A stretch of 64,000 nucleotides of DNA from Anisus vortex (Eukaryota > Mollusca > Gastropoda > Planorbidae): the NCBI GenBank assembly GCA_949126835.1, contig OX421495.1, positions 467,001 through 531,000 of the forward strand, in the 5' to 3' direction. Positions 34,618 to 45,264 of this stretch are shown here, one piece after another. The notes below the pieces were generated by a model. It was given only the letters and a program-made list of their open reading frames with translations. It was not told the origin of the DNA and did no database searches. The number at the start of each line of letters is the position of its first letter. Positions within the stretch are counted from its first letter, which is position 1. The position numbers were made by a program, and so were the translations under genes.

Positions 34618-36612
34618 ATGGCGGAAGGTGTACTATTGCGTAAGCAGTTGAGAGAAGAGGCTATAGCTATAGGCTACATTGACTCAGACATCACTAAATA
34701 CGTAGTAGAGCAGGTAGCGGCCCATGAGGCCAAGACAGAGAGACTTAGATTAGAACAATTAGAAAGAGAAGATAGGCTTAGAGCAGAACAGTTAGCTAGG
34801 GAAGAGAGGGTTAGAGAAGAAAATAGGCTAGATGAGGAGGCACGCAGGACACATGAATTCAGACTAGCTGAATTAGCCGCAAGCACTAGGCCCCCGGACA
34901 ACAGCGACAACCCAAACTCCCCCTCATCATTTAGCTCAGCCACCCCCAGCAACCATCCCCTCCCCCGACATGCTTCTCTATGGACTGAAGTTCACGACCC
35001 CCGACTGGAACAGTTCGACATTTACCTCCGACGGTTTAGCGACTGTATGGAGTTAAATGAGGTCCCCCCAGAATTACATTGTAGGATCCTCGTCTCCACT
35101 CTAAGGGGAGAGGATTATGACGCCTATTGTAAACTGGCCCCAGAAGACAGGGAGTCGTGCGTGGCACTGAAAAACGCGCTGCTAAATCGCCACCAGTTAC
35201 ACTCATCCCACTACCAGAAGAAGTTTCGGTCGTCCACGCTACGACCGGGGGAAAACTATACACAATTCGCGGAGCGAATACAATCTTACCTACTCAAGTG
35301 GGTTGAGTTAGGCAATATTGAACAGTCATTCGACGGTATGGTCACCCTCGTAATGACTGAGCAAATAGAGTCACAGATGACACCTAAGCTAAGGGCCTTC
35401 CTTATTCAACAAGGAATCACCGGTTTAAACCCCTCCCTGCAGGGCGCAGATAGGTTTCTGCAGTCCAACCTAGTAGAATCGTCCCACCCCCGGGAGAAAT
35501 CTCTCTCACATCCCGCTTCCCGACAGGAAAATGGGAGGTCGTCACGGCCACCGGGCCATCTGTCCCGCCCGGGTCACCCACAGTCACCCTGGAATAACTG
35601 GGACAACCACCGCACCAACCCTCCCCCTCAATCAACCGCTCCCCAGCCGCACACGCCCCACCACGGGCGACCTCGTCCTCACAACGCACATAGAGACCAC
35701 CGCCACACTAGGCCCACCCCTCAGTTAGCTCACGACAGAAACCGACGCGACCCCACCCCCTATCTTGCCGCCGGTGCATTTTACACCACGACGGACCCCG
35801 TAGACCCAGCGCAAGATTCCACTAACGGACTTGCAACGCACGAGTTAGAAACGCCCAGCTACCCGAGCCACTTAGCTCCCGAACAGGAACCCGCCGATCA
35901 GGGGCGTGACCAGTACTCAAGCAGTGACTACGATCGAGTCCACCACGTGTTCTCTATTTCCTCGGCAGACAAAGATAACCAATTCCCCCGTAGCTACGTC
36001 GACGAGATAGTCAGAATCAACGGCCGACTCGCCTCTTGTACGTATGATTCCGGTCTTAGCTTTGAGGCCCTAGTAACGCAATCAAAAATCGACCCCCGCG
36101 ACTACACAGGCCGCTATGTGCGACTCCAAGGTCCATCTCATAACTCTCCTATTCAGCAGCTACCGACCGCACTCGTAAACCTCAGCTCAGCACTTTTTAC
36201 AGGCCCCATTGAGGCCGCCGTAATAGAAGGCCTACAAGTAGACATCCTACTCGGAAGACCGATTGTAGGTAAACAAACGCATTGCCTGCCTACACCCGCA
36301 ACCTACGGATCGCCCCGCCCCACCCCCAACCAGACACCTCTCCCCCACCCCATGTCCATTAAAGATAAGCTCCGTCATGCAAGGCTGCCCACGACGAGAC
36401 TCGAACTAAGACAAACACTGTGCGAATTCAGCAACTATCAGAATACCCTTATACCAAACTTCCGTAAAATTGCCCGTCCGTTATTTAGATTGCTCAACGC
36501 ACCCACATCGTTCCCATTATCTTGGGACAAACCCGCTACTAATGCTTTCGACACATTGCAACTTTGCCTAGGCCAAAACCCCTTTCGACACACGCGGCAT
36601 AGCGGACACTAA
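34618..36612 (+). CDS. Gag-protease polyprotein fused to a reverse-transcriptase C-terminal remnant (664 aa)
   Basis: Start ATG at 34618 follows the leader and precedes a charged region. Residues 30-90 are rich in E, R, L and A and look like a coiled coil. Residues 118-285 form the capsid-like part; 198-285 (FRSSTLRPGENYTQFAERI and onward) resemble SCAN-like capsid domains of Gmr1-type gypsy elements. Residues 286-380 are Pro/His/Arg-rich, a probable nucleic-acid-binding tail, but no CCHC zinc knuckle is present. Residues 463-553 are a retropepsin-like protease: YDSG at 476-479, with DSG in place of the commoner DTG, and DILLGRPIVG at 542-551. Residues 590-657 match the region after the polymerase active site of gypsy reverse transcriptases (LRQTLCEFSNYQNTLIPNFR). 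The YxDD palm is absent. The frame is intact, which with near-identical LTRs suggests it is or recently was expressed. Confidence 0.85.
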   Translation: MAEGVLLRKQLREEAIAIGYIDSDITKYVVEQVAAHEAKTERLRLEQLEREDRLRAEQLAREERVREENRLDEEARRTHEFRLAELAASTRPPDNSDNPNSPSSFSSATPSNHPLPRHASLWTEVHDPRLEQFDIYLRRFSDCMELNEVPPELHCRILVSTLRGEDYDAYCKLAPEDRESCVALKNALLNRHQLHSSHYQKKFRSSTLRPGENYTQFAERIQSYLLKWVELGNIEQSFDGMVTLVMTEQIESQMTPKLRAFLIQQGITGLNPSLQGADRFLQSNLVESSHPREKSLSHPASRQENGRSSRPPGHLSRPGHPQSPWNNWDNHRTNPPPQSTAPQPHTPHHGRPRPHNAHRDHRHTRPTPQLAHDRNRRDPTPYLAAGAFYTTTDPVDPAQDSTNGLATHELETPSYPSHLAPEQEPADQGRDQYSSSDYDRVHHVFSISSADKDNQFPRSYVDEIVRINGRLASCTYDSGLSFEALVTQSKIDPRDYTGRYVRLQGPSHNSPIQQLPTALVNLSSALFTGPIEAAVIEGLQVDILLGRPIVGKQTHCLPTPATYGSPRPTPNQTPLPHPMSIKDKLRHARLPTTRLELRQTLCEFSNYQNTLIPNFRKIARPLFRLLNAPTSFPLSWDKPATNAFDTLQLCLGQNPFRHTRHSGH

Positions 36613-36776
36613 CTAGTGCCCCTACACACTTCGTGGCCCAGCATACTCAGTAATACGGCCCCACGCGCGCACACTGTTAATGAGTGTGTAGTTACTCCCC
36701 TTTCCCCATGTCCCAGAGACAGTAATTTAGGTAGAAATCTTCTTTCTGAGTAGATTCCCAAGCTACCCGGGTGAGT
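36613..36776 (+). other. Short 3' interior segment of LTR element
   Basis: Only 164 bp separate the stop codon from the 3' LTR, too little for RNase H or integrase. The bases just before the LTR (CTACCCGGGTGAGT) are not a good polypurine tract, which is unusual for a primer of plus-strand synthesis. Confidence 0.7.
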
Positions 36777-38069
36777 TGTCACGATTCTGGATTAAACCGT
36801 GACTCGTAGCACTCATAGATAGACTATAGCATAGATAGCAGTGTATAACTAGAACCTTAGATTAGCTTAAGTTTAGCTAGAATAGAGAGAAGGTTAGTCT
36901 GACGTCACTATCTTCTCCCTCCCTTACGCAATTACATCTCCCCATCACTCTTTCTCACCTGTTTCTCTATCCGTCACTATACTCTTGTACTACGCCCAAA
37001 TTCAGAGTCTACTGACTAATACGATTCAACTTGGTACTACATCTTGGTTGAATGGGTACGAATGTGTTAGTTAGAATGTATATATTTATCCTATGCTATA
37101 TTAATGTATTCATATCATGTCTTAATGTATTTATATCTTGTGCTATTTTAACGCATGTGAGCGAGTCATTATTCGATCCCTCACTCGCCCCTCCTCTTCG
37201 CGTCCCCGCCACCCCCACCCTCTTTTATATCCCTTCAGCTTAGCGGCATGTTATGCAATTGCTTTGAGACGGTCGTTCCCTGAACGCTGACCAGAGAACC
37301 CAGTTCGCACACATATACCAAATTCTCGTCCGAACCCCCCCCCCCCCAGCCACTTGAGTTAACTACTTAAAATTCTACCAAAGGGAGATAAATTCCCCCA
37401 CTCAGCAGGACGTCTGTATAAATTGTCTTTCATCTAGACCTCTCTCCCCCCCCCCTTTTTCCGCCCTCGCAACCCCGACCCCCAATCCATTTTTGGCTCC
37501 AATAAGCTTTTCTTATGCAAATGTATATTCAATCTAGCCAATGAGAATAGGATGTAATTAAATGTAAGCCAACCAAATTAACTTTGGGTCAGGTGACTAG
37601 TGTCCACGGAAAAGCCCGCCCAACTAAACTAAGGAGATCTCTCCCAGCTCCCGAGCTAGATACATCGTCTTGGTCTAGCTCCCAAATTGTTACTCGGACT
37701 TGCAGATACTTAGCCAGTAATCGTAATTCCCTCATTATAGTTACGTAGCCTAACCTTGGATTCCGTAACAACACAGTATATTGAGTGTTAGACGTTCCTG
37801 TGCATATATCTCAAGCATTGTATCTCCCCTGCATGTTAGTATGTGTATCTCATCATTGGATATTGAATTTGAATCATAAATAAACACCTGAAACGTAACC
37901 AGAGACTTGCTTGCCTAACTTAGAACTGTCTGTCTGTGTGTGTTTAATAACATCTAAGCGAGCCAGTAGAGAACAAATAAATATTCCAGGTCAACTACAG
38001 CATCGGCACCTCATATCTCTAAGACAACCAGCCATTATTACCCCCCTCTCAATTGACACAATCGTGACA
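36777..38069 (+). repeat. 3' LTR (1293 bp)
   Basis: Matches the 5' LTR except for two extra C in a C run near 37337 and an extra A close to the end (ACAATCGTGACA). The right target duplication ATCAT is at 38070-38074. Confidence 0.95.
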
Positions 38070-38074
38070 ATCAT

Positions 38075-38370
38075 TACTTTGACCAGTGGTCATTTGACTT
38101 TTGACCAAATATATACTTAATTTAGACTTTAAAACAAAACACATTTAAAATGTCTACGTTATTCTGTGCATGGTTGCATGCTGCCTTTGTCCAATCGACT
38201 TACACTCTAGTTTGTTTAATTCCGGAATTCTGTGATGAAGAAACAGACAAGATGATGAAGAGCATTCTCTGGATTTGTGCAATGAACTCAGAGACAGGAA
38301 GTGTCTGTGCACAGGCTTGTCTTAGGTTTTGTCTCCAACATTAAGAGACACACTTATTCATTGGAACTCT
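38075..38370. other. Spacer, no supported gene
   Basis: The 64-codon frame at 38150 (start MSTLFCAWLHAAFV) has no recognisable domain or splice context. Confidence 0.35.
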
Positions 38371-38519
38371 TGAATATTAGTTTTGTCTCGGTTCGTTTTG
38401 TAGACATCTGCTTCCAGTCTTAGATATTAGTTTTCTCTCGGTTCGTTTTGTAGACATCTCCTTCCAGTCTTAGATATTAGTTTTCTCTCGGTTCGTTTTG
38501 TAGACATCTGCTTTCAGTC
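38371..38519. repeat. 50-bp tandem repeat, 3 units
   Basis: Units contain ATATTAGTTTTCTCTCGGTT then CGTTTTGTAGACATCTGCTT and CCAGTCTTAG; the first unit has TTTTGTCTC. Confidence 0.95.
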
Positions 38520-39609
38520 AGATGGACACATTTAGGGTTTTAGCCAAACCAGGATTAAAAAAAGGTTTTATAATTTTTTATTAATCCCTTTCCAAAATTT
38601 TGAAAATTGGTTTTGATAATATCGAATGGGACATTAAATAGACGGTGTTCAATCAAAAGTCAGAGAACAGATAAAACAGAAGAAATAAAGTACCCATATG
38701 TAGACGAATTGGCCTGAGCTAGAAAGTACAAAGTCCAACATTATTTAGTGGCTTATTCTAATTGAATGGGGAATTAAAGATTTCTGATTTCACTCAAAGG
38801 TTTTGGCTTCATTAGAGAGTAATCGACCAAATTGTCATCGTGTGCTGACACAAGTTACTTACTGCGTCACTATCTGCTAACACAAGCTAGTTACCGTGTC
38901 ACTATCTGCTGTAACTACTAAGGGTTTCCAGTTGAATGATGCTAGAGATTGTTTAGAAATATCTCTGTTTAACCCAAACATCTATTTGTCAATGTTTCAT
39001 CTATTTGTCAATGTTTCATCTATTTATATCTGGTCAATGTGCACCATGCTACTAACACTCTTGATAAACTCATTTAATTAATGCCTCACTATATCGTCCT
39101 AAGTTCCTTCTTTCATTCCCCAATACAAAATGTCAAATATATAAGGCTTACAATGCATCATCGTAGTAACTTTTCATGATTTTGTATTGTTGTTAAAAGT
39201 TCCATGGCTTTTATATTTAAAAAACAACAACAACAACAACAACAACATAATTTGCTTCATTTTATTTGTAAAGAATTATAAATCTGAGAAAGCAGACAAT
39301 ATTTAATTCATCAATTTTAGATTCACACTTCGTATAAAATGTAATGAAGCGCCAGTACATATAAAAACAAATTAAACTTGTATTGTTACTAGTAACTTAT
39401 TGGAATTATTGAACGGCATTGAAATGCCCTATAAAAACACGTTGTAACAATTATTAGTGACGACTTTAAACTGTATTATTAAAACTGTCACACTGCACTT
39501 GTATAACATTACATATTCTAGTAATTGTATCTCACCCAGTGATAGTCCAGTAATATTATACTGATTGGCGCTAACCATTGACGTCATTTCCTGTCCTCTT
39601 GTATTCCAG
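38520..39609. other. AT-rich DNA, probable intron upstream of the ankyrin exon
   Basis: Contains a tandem duplication of ACACAAG...GTCACTATCTGCT (about 38842-38910), repeated TTGTCAATGTTTCATCTAT (38987-39022) and an AAC microsatellite (39224-39247). It ends in TTGTATTCCAG, a good splice acceptor. Confidence 0.5.
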
Positions 39610-39787
39610 GAAGAAGGGACACGTGACCACATGGTCCGCATATTGAAAGACGCAGGGGCGGATGTGAATATGAAGGACAAGAACGGGTGCACCGCATTGA
39701 TCCACGCCTGTGAGCAGCGATGTAACGATATTGTCCGGATTCTGGTCCAGCACTGTAACATCAACCCGGATATCGCAGATGTTGATG
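39610..39787 (+). CDS. Internal exon of an ankyrin-repeat protein gene
   Basis: A 178-bp exon bounded by an acceptor (TTGTATTCCAG before 39610) and a perfect donor (GTAAGT from 39788). It enters in phase 0 and leaves in phase 1. It encodes about 59 residues: EEGTRDHMVRILKDAGADVN, a linker, then DKNGCTALIHACEQRCNDIV, RILVQHCNINPDIA and DVDG. This is the end of one ankyrin repeat, a full repeat (G-x-T-A-L-x-H-A-C and V-x-x-L-V), and the start of a third. Ankyrin repeats bind partner proteins, so no specific function follows. The pattern, with TALIHAC instead of TPLHLAA, recalls ANKRD34-type proteins, but this is a weak impression. Codon use and GC content are higher than in the surroundings, as expected for a real exon. 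Neighbouring exons were not identified with confidence. Confidence 0.85.
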
Positions 39788-40056
39788 GTAAGTCAATACG
39801 TTCACTTCTTCTTGAACAAAACAGTATCTTGTGACTAGTTCGGTACAACTATTGACCTTATATGGAAATAAACCACGACGTCACTTCCGTTACACATTTA
39901 TTTACATTCATACTTTGTGGTAAAATTTCATAAACATTTCGGATCAGTTTGCCCTTATATTTCATGTAATTAGTTTAAATGAACCGAAGTAGTTGATTTT
40001 TCTTGTATAATTTATGTATCTATAGTCACAAGCTTGTACAATTCATATATCTAGAG
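39788..40056. other. Probable intron with a 31-bp tandem repeat at its right part
   Basis: After the splice donor the sequence is AT-rich. From 40002 a 31-bp unit (CTTGTATAATTTATGTATCT then ATAGTCACAAG) is repeated and is interrupted by the element at 40057; the repeat resumes at 41511. Confidence 0.6.
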
Positions 40057-41510
40057 TAGAGACCGACCGATATTCGGTTTCGGCTTCGTTTTCGGCACCG
40101 AAAATAGGCAAAAAACTTTTTCGGCGTGTTTTCGGTTTCGGCCGAAGCCAAAATGTTAGTTTTCGGTTAGTTTATGGTTTCGGCCGAAACTGATATTGAC
40201 TTTCGGTCAATATCTATTTTAACTTTCAAAATTCAGACTGCTACGCTATTGCTGCATCTATCACTCTGCTTATTGATACATTCTTTTAGTAAACTGTTGT
40301 GAATTAATCTGTGTGAAGTAGGGATGTTAAACGAAAACCGGATGTCTGGAGGAAATCATTCATAACTGTGTCCCACGATTTATTTATACCCTGTTTGATT
40401 AGCACAAAACAATTCCTTAACATTATATTCATTGCAAACACTCGTTTGTCTGAGGCGAATTATAGTTTGTTTGTTTTTCAAATGCCGAATATTGATTGTA
40501 AATTCGCAATACAAGCACATATAACAGCAAATGCAGATGTTAACGCTATGTATTCGAAAAGAAAAAAACTGGAATATTCCCAATGATGCTGAACGCTTTT
40601 TTAACAGACAAACAGACCGATAGACGTAAGGTTGCGAGATATTTGGACTTTAAAAGGAGACAAAAGAATGACATATTTAGTGTTTCACAATCCACAATCA
40701 GTTCAGTTTTATTACATTAGCTGACAATAATTGTATATTAGTAAAACTGACCCAACATTTTATTTAATGTAGACTGAAAAGCAACTTGGTCAATTATGAA
40801 ACTTTGCAGCGCACGTAAGGGTCTTTTCAAAAACGGTTAATTTTCTTGCCGGACGTCTCTCAATCCTAGATAGATGTGTCTGGGATTTTATTTATATTCT
40901 ACAAATATTATTTTAATGTGTGTAACATATATATATATATATCTAACATCCACTGAATAATATTATAATTATAAAGGTCTAAATTCATGACACTACAGCT
41001 TTTGACTTCTGCTAATCCAAAATCAACTTTTTCTTTTCAAAGATTTTACCACGTTCCAATGATCAATGGTCCATCACATTATTTTTTAGTATAATCAATG
41101 CAAATTTGTCTTTTCCAAACTATAACTTACCTTGCCGGGTGTGGAGATTGGGAACCGAGAATGGGTAAACAAAATATGATATTTAGAGCCAAAAATAGGT
41201 TTTGAGAAAAAAAAGTGTATTAACTTCCCTAAATTGAAGTAGAAGACTGAAGTTAATAATAACGGATTATTTAATCACGCCAAAGAATGGTTTTACTCAA
41301 ATAGAGTGCCCGTAATCTAGTTAATATTACACATAAACGTGCAGTCTTTTAAAATCATTTTTTTCGCATTTTCGGTTTATTTTTCGGTTTCGGCCGACGT
41401 TGTAGTTAATTTTTGGTTTCAGCTTCGATTTCGGCCAAAAGTCAATGTATAATATTCGGTATGGTTTCGTTTTCGGCCGAAACTAAAAATTTGGTTTCTG
41501 TCGGCTTATA
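40057..41510. mobile_element. hAT-like MITE H2, interrupted by element H1 copy 2
   Basis: The left end TAGAGACCGACCGATA and the reverse complement of the right end TATAAGCCGACAGAAA agree at 11 of 16 positions. Flanks are ATCTAGAG (40049-40056) and ATCTATAG (41511-41518), a 7/8 match for an 8-bp target duplication. Both subterminal regions carry many TTTTCGGTTTCGGCCGAAAC-type motifs, in both orientations, typical of transposase-binding repeats. Removing the inner element leaves about 541 bp with no coding sequence. Confidence 0.7.
40319..41231. mobile_element. hAT-like element H1, second copy, nested in H2
   Basis: Left end TAGGGATGTTAAACGAAAAC is identical to that of the copy at 30143. The right end GTATTAACTTCCCTA is a diverged inverted match. 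Internal blocks such as GCACAAAACAAT, AAATGCCGAATAT and TTCGCAATAC align with the first copy in order. Flanks GTGTGAAG and AATTGAAG agree at 5 of 8 bases, so the insertion is old. No intact transposase frame is visible. Confidence 0.65.
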
Positions 41511-42443
41511 ATCTATAGTCACAAGTTTGTGTCATTTATTGGCTCATAACCATCATTTAGAATAATCCCGCGTTTCTCTGGTCAACAGTGGTCAGAAAAA
41601 GAAGTTTACATTTAAGTTGGCTTTTGAAAAGACATGTTGATTACTACAATAAGGTTGTCAAATTGTAATAGTTGCTAAGTCACTTTTTTTAAACTCATGT
41701 TATCGCGACTGACTTCAAGAATATGTTTTTATTTATATCTTGATCTATAACTCAATCTTCAAAAGGCTTTAAGTAAATATACATTTAAGTATTTAGGTAT
41801 GTAAGTATAGGCTATAGAAACTTAAGTATTTAGGTATGTAAGTATAGGCTATAGACATTTAAGTATTTAGGGACATTTTTGTCTATAACAATGTTTACGC
41901 AATTTTGTCCACCATTTAATCGGAGCAAGTTACGTCAAATTTTCCTATTTAATAATATCTATTGAAGTCCCTGATGATAAATGCTAAACATTTAAATACA
42001 CTTAAGCCCAATAACGAATATTTATATAGAAGAACACTATAGATTGCCCTTTTTGTTCACTATAAAAATTTTACTGAATATTTCATACAATTGTCCCCAG
42101 ACAGCGTCCTATGATATTTACATTCAAAAGAAATAACAAGATCATTAATAATGTATAAGTTGTTTCATCCGTGGCTGGTTTATCTTCAGCCTCGAAATAA
42201 AATAATGATTACGTTAAATTAATGACCTCAATAACTTTTAGAACTTATAAACAACATCCGATTCCTTGTAGATCCTGGACATAACGCCCCCACCCCCCAC
42301 TCTGCACCCCCCACCCCCGCTAAATACAATTATCTGAATGAATGCCTACACCTCATTATATCCTAACTTGTCCGGACCTCCGTTAATATGTTTTCTTTTT
42401 CCGACTTCCTTTTTGCCCGCCAAGTTATATCGGTCAATGAGGG
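41511..42443. other. AT-rich DNA with a short tandem repeat
   Basis: Contains about 2.5 copies of TTAAGTATTTAGGTATGTAA then GTATAGGCTATAGA (41782-41876) and a C-rich stretch near 42287-42317. No gene recognised. Confidence 0.5.
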
Positions 42444-43010
<567 letters not shown>

Positions 43011-43761
43011 ACATAAAATAAAGTGATCAATATGAAAGAAAAACTCGATAAATCCAATATGTACAAAAGTCAAAGTAAAGAAATAAATCACAAAAAGAAA
43101 GAATGAGATTTTAGTTTTTCATTTACTTTCTACTTCAGTACTTAGTCATCACATTCAGATTTGCAAAGTTTTCATTTTCTTAGGTTTCACATTTCATAAA
43201 ATTTCAATTTCTTTTCTAAGTCTAAAGTCACTATTACTTTAATATTAGTTGGGGTCTAATTATAAAGTCACTATTACTTTCATTCTAGTTGGGGTCTTCT
43301 TTTAGTACAGTTCATTTTATTTTCATTTAACAAAAATAATGCAATAATTTTTTCTTAAACTTAAATATTCCTTAACAAAATAATATAGTGTAAAGCAGAG
43401 TTCGCTAGTTTTCATATAGCCTCAGACTGAAAGGGGATTATGCTGCTAATACACACCACACGTGGGGGGGGGGGTAGTTGTATTTAGTCAAACGTACGGA
43501 TGCGGGAGGGAGAAGGGGGGGGGGGGGGGGCTCGACTGAAGTTGTACGTACATAAGTACATACACATTTATACTTTACGTACGTAACAATTGTAGTTCAA
43601 AAGACTGATTTAAACCACCCACTTGTGTACCAATGGGCCCGTTTCCTATGCTCCCTTTCAGCGTGCCGCGTGCCGCGTTAGTCACGGACCGGATCATGGT
43701 ATGCCCCCCTCCCACCTGATCCATCCCTTCACACCGTTACTCCCTGGAAATAAAAACCGGA
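43011..43761. other. Spacer with two poly-G runs
   Basis: A duplicated TAAAGTCACTATTACTTT block lies at 43222-43285. G runs of 11 (43464-43474) and 16 (43515-43530) could form quadruplexes. No gene recognised. Confidence 0.5.
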
Positions 43762-43865
43762 AGTCTCGTCCAGTCTCGTCCAGTCTCGTCCAGTCTCGTC
43801 CAGTCTCGTCCAGTCTCGTCCAGTCTCGTCCAGTCTCGTTCAGTCTCGTCCAGTCTTGTCCAGTA
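43762..43865. repeat. 10-bp AGTCTCGTCC minisatellite, about 10 units
   Basis: Nearly perfect AGTCTCGTCC units with one CGTT and one CTTG variant. The flanking frames on both strands are artefacts. Confidence 0.96.
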
Positions 43866-44228
43866 TTTGATGATACATTAGAGATCGGTACCCATGGAGT
43901 CATGCGGTAGCCAGCGATACTCGGAGGGGAGGAAGCAACGTGTACATAGATTATGAATTTATTATTCAATGGAAGTAATTAACATTTGATGGTAAACAAA
44001 CATTCACACATTAAACAATTTTGATCACTTATTTAGATGTAATGTTCAAGATGAACAAATTGAATGTTCTGTTCAATTTCCTTAAGAAATTATTTTTTGT
44101 TCCCCGATAATAAATGTAAAAAAAAATTATGGTAAAAAAATAAAAAATAGTTCATTGTATAATATTGAAGAAGAAAATTGTCCAGATTTCTTGGGCAAAT
44201 CAAACAAACAGTCTGTTGTTTTCTCCTG
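43866..44228. other. Spacer, no gene seen
   Basis: AT-rich DNA between arrays; nothing recognised. Confidence 0.5.
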
Positions 44229-44926
44229 CCCCCTTCCCCACTCCCCACACACCACTCCCCACACACCATTCCCCACACACCACTCCCCACACACCATTCC
44301 CCACACACCACTCTCCACACACCACTCCCGACACACCACTCCCCACACACCACTCCCGACACACCACTCCCCACACACCACTCCCAACACACCACTCCCC
44401 ACACACCACTCCCGACACACCACTCCCCACACACCACTCCCCACACACCACTCCCGACACACCATTCCCGACACACCACTCCCCACACACCACTCCCCAC
44501 ACACCACTCCCCACACACCACTCCCCACACACCACTCCCCACACACCCCTCCCCACACACCACTCCCGACACACCACTCCCCACACACCACTCCCCACAC
44601 ACCACTCCCCACACACCACTCCCCACACACCACTCCCCACACACTACTCCCCACACACCACTCCCCACACACCACTCCCCACACACCACTCCCCACACAC
44701 CACTCCCGACACACCACTCCCCACACACCACTCCCCACACACCACTCCCGACACACCACTCCCCACACACCACTCCCCACACACCACTCCCCACACACCA
44801 CTCCCCACACACTACTCCCCACACACCACTCCCCACACACTACTCCCCACACACTACTCCCCACACACCACTCCCCACACACTACTCCCCACACACTACT
44901 CCCCACACACCACTCCCCACACACCA
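44229..44926. repeat. 14-bp C-rich minisatellite, about 50 units
   Basis: Tandem CACCACTCCCCACA with CGACA, TACT and CATT variants in partly ordered groups. G is almost absent on this strand, so the array has a strong C/G strand bias. All three plus phases and the minus strand are open (up to 302 codons); none is credible. Confidence 0.97.
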
Positions 44927-45264
44927 ACGTTTTTTCTACCCAGTCATCCCTCCACCCACTACAGCCTGTAATGTACAGACGGATCGAACAATAGCGCATC
45001 AACAGGTAACAAAACAAAACCAACGCAGTTGGCATACGGCTAGGGGGGTGTGAGTGGTGGGAGTGCTATGTTTGTGGGGGGGGGGAGGCAGTGGGAAATG
45101 TATACTTACCTTCCCACAATCATTGCCCCCATCCCCTTTAGACTGGCTATTACAACCCCCGCACCCTTCGCAAGCTCATTATATGTTCAATATCTGTTAT
45201 ATCACGCTAACTGTATACGACATTACGACGTTAAGTCGCACTGGCTCTTTGTGTGCTTGTGTAA
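44927..45264. other. Spacer, no gene seen
   Basis: Includes a GGGGGGGGGGAGG run near 45076. Frames starting here run into the 27-bp array. Confidence 0.5.

Larger units (their letters stand above)
32359..38069 (+). mobile_element. Complete young non-autonomous Ty3/gypsy LTR retrotransposon
   Basis: Two direct LTRs (32359-33648 and 36777-38069) flank a 3128-bp interior, and ATCAT target duplications lie outside. Each LTR begins TGTCACGAT and ends ATCGTGACA (one A fewer in the left copy). By reading, the LTRs differ only in the length of one C run (11 versus 13) and that single A, so the insertion is very recent. The interior has a leader of about 970 bp and one 664-codon frame joining Gag and protease to a reverse-transcriptase C-terminal remnant. 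The catalytic palm, RNase H and integrase are missing, so mobility would need enzymes from a related full-length element. Total length is 5711 bp. Confidence 0.95.

Noticed and set aside
44090..45053. Six overlapping frames of 146-302 codons
   Set aside because: Products of the 14-bp array, open in all phases; no protein-like composition.
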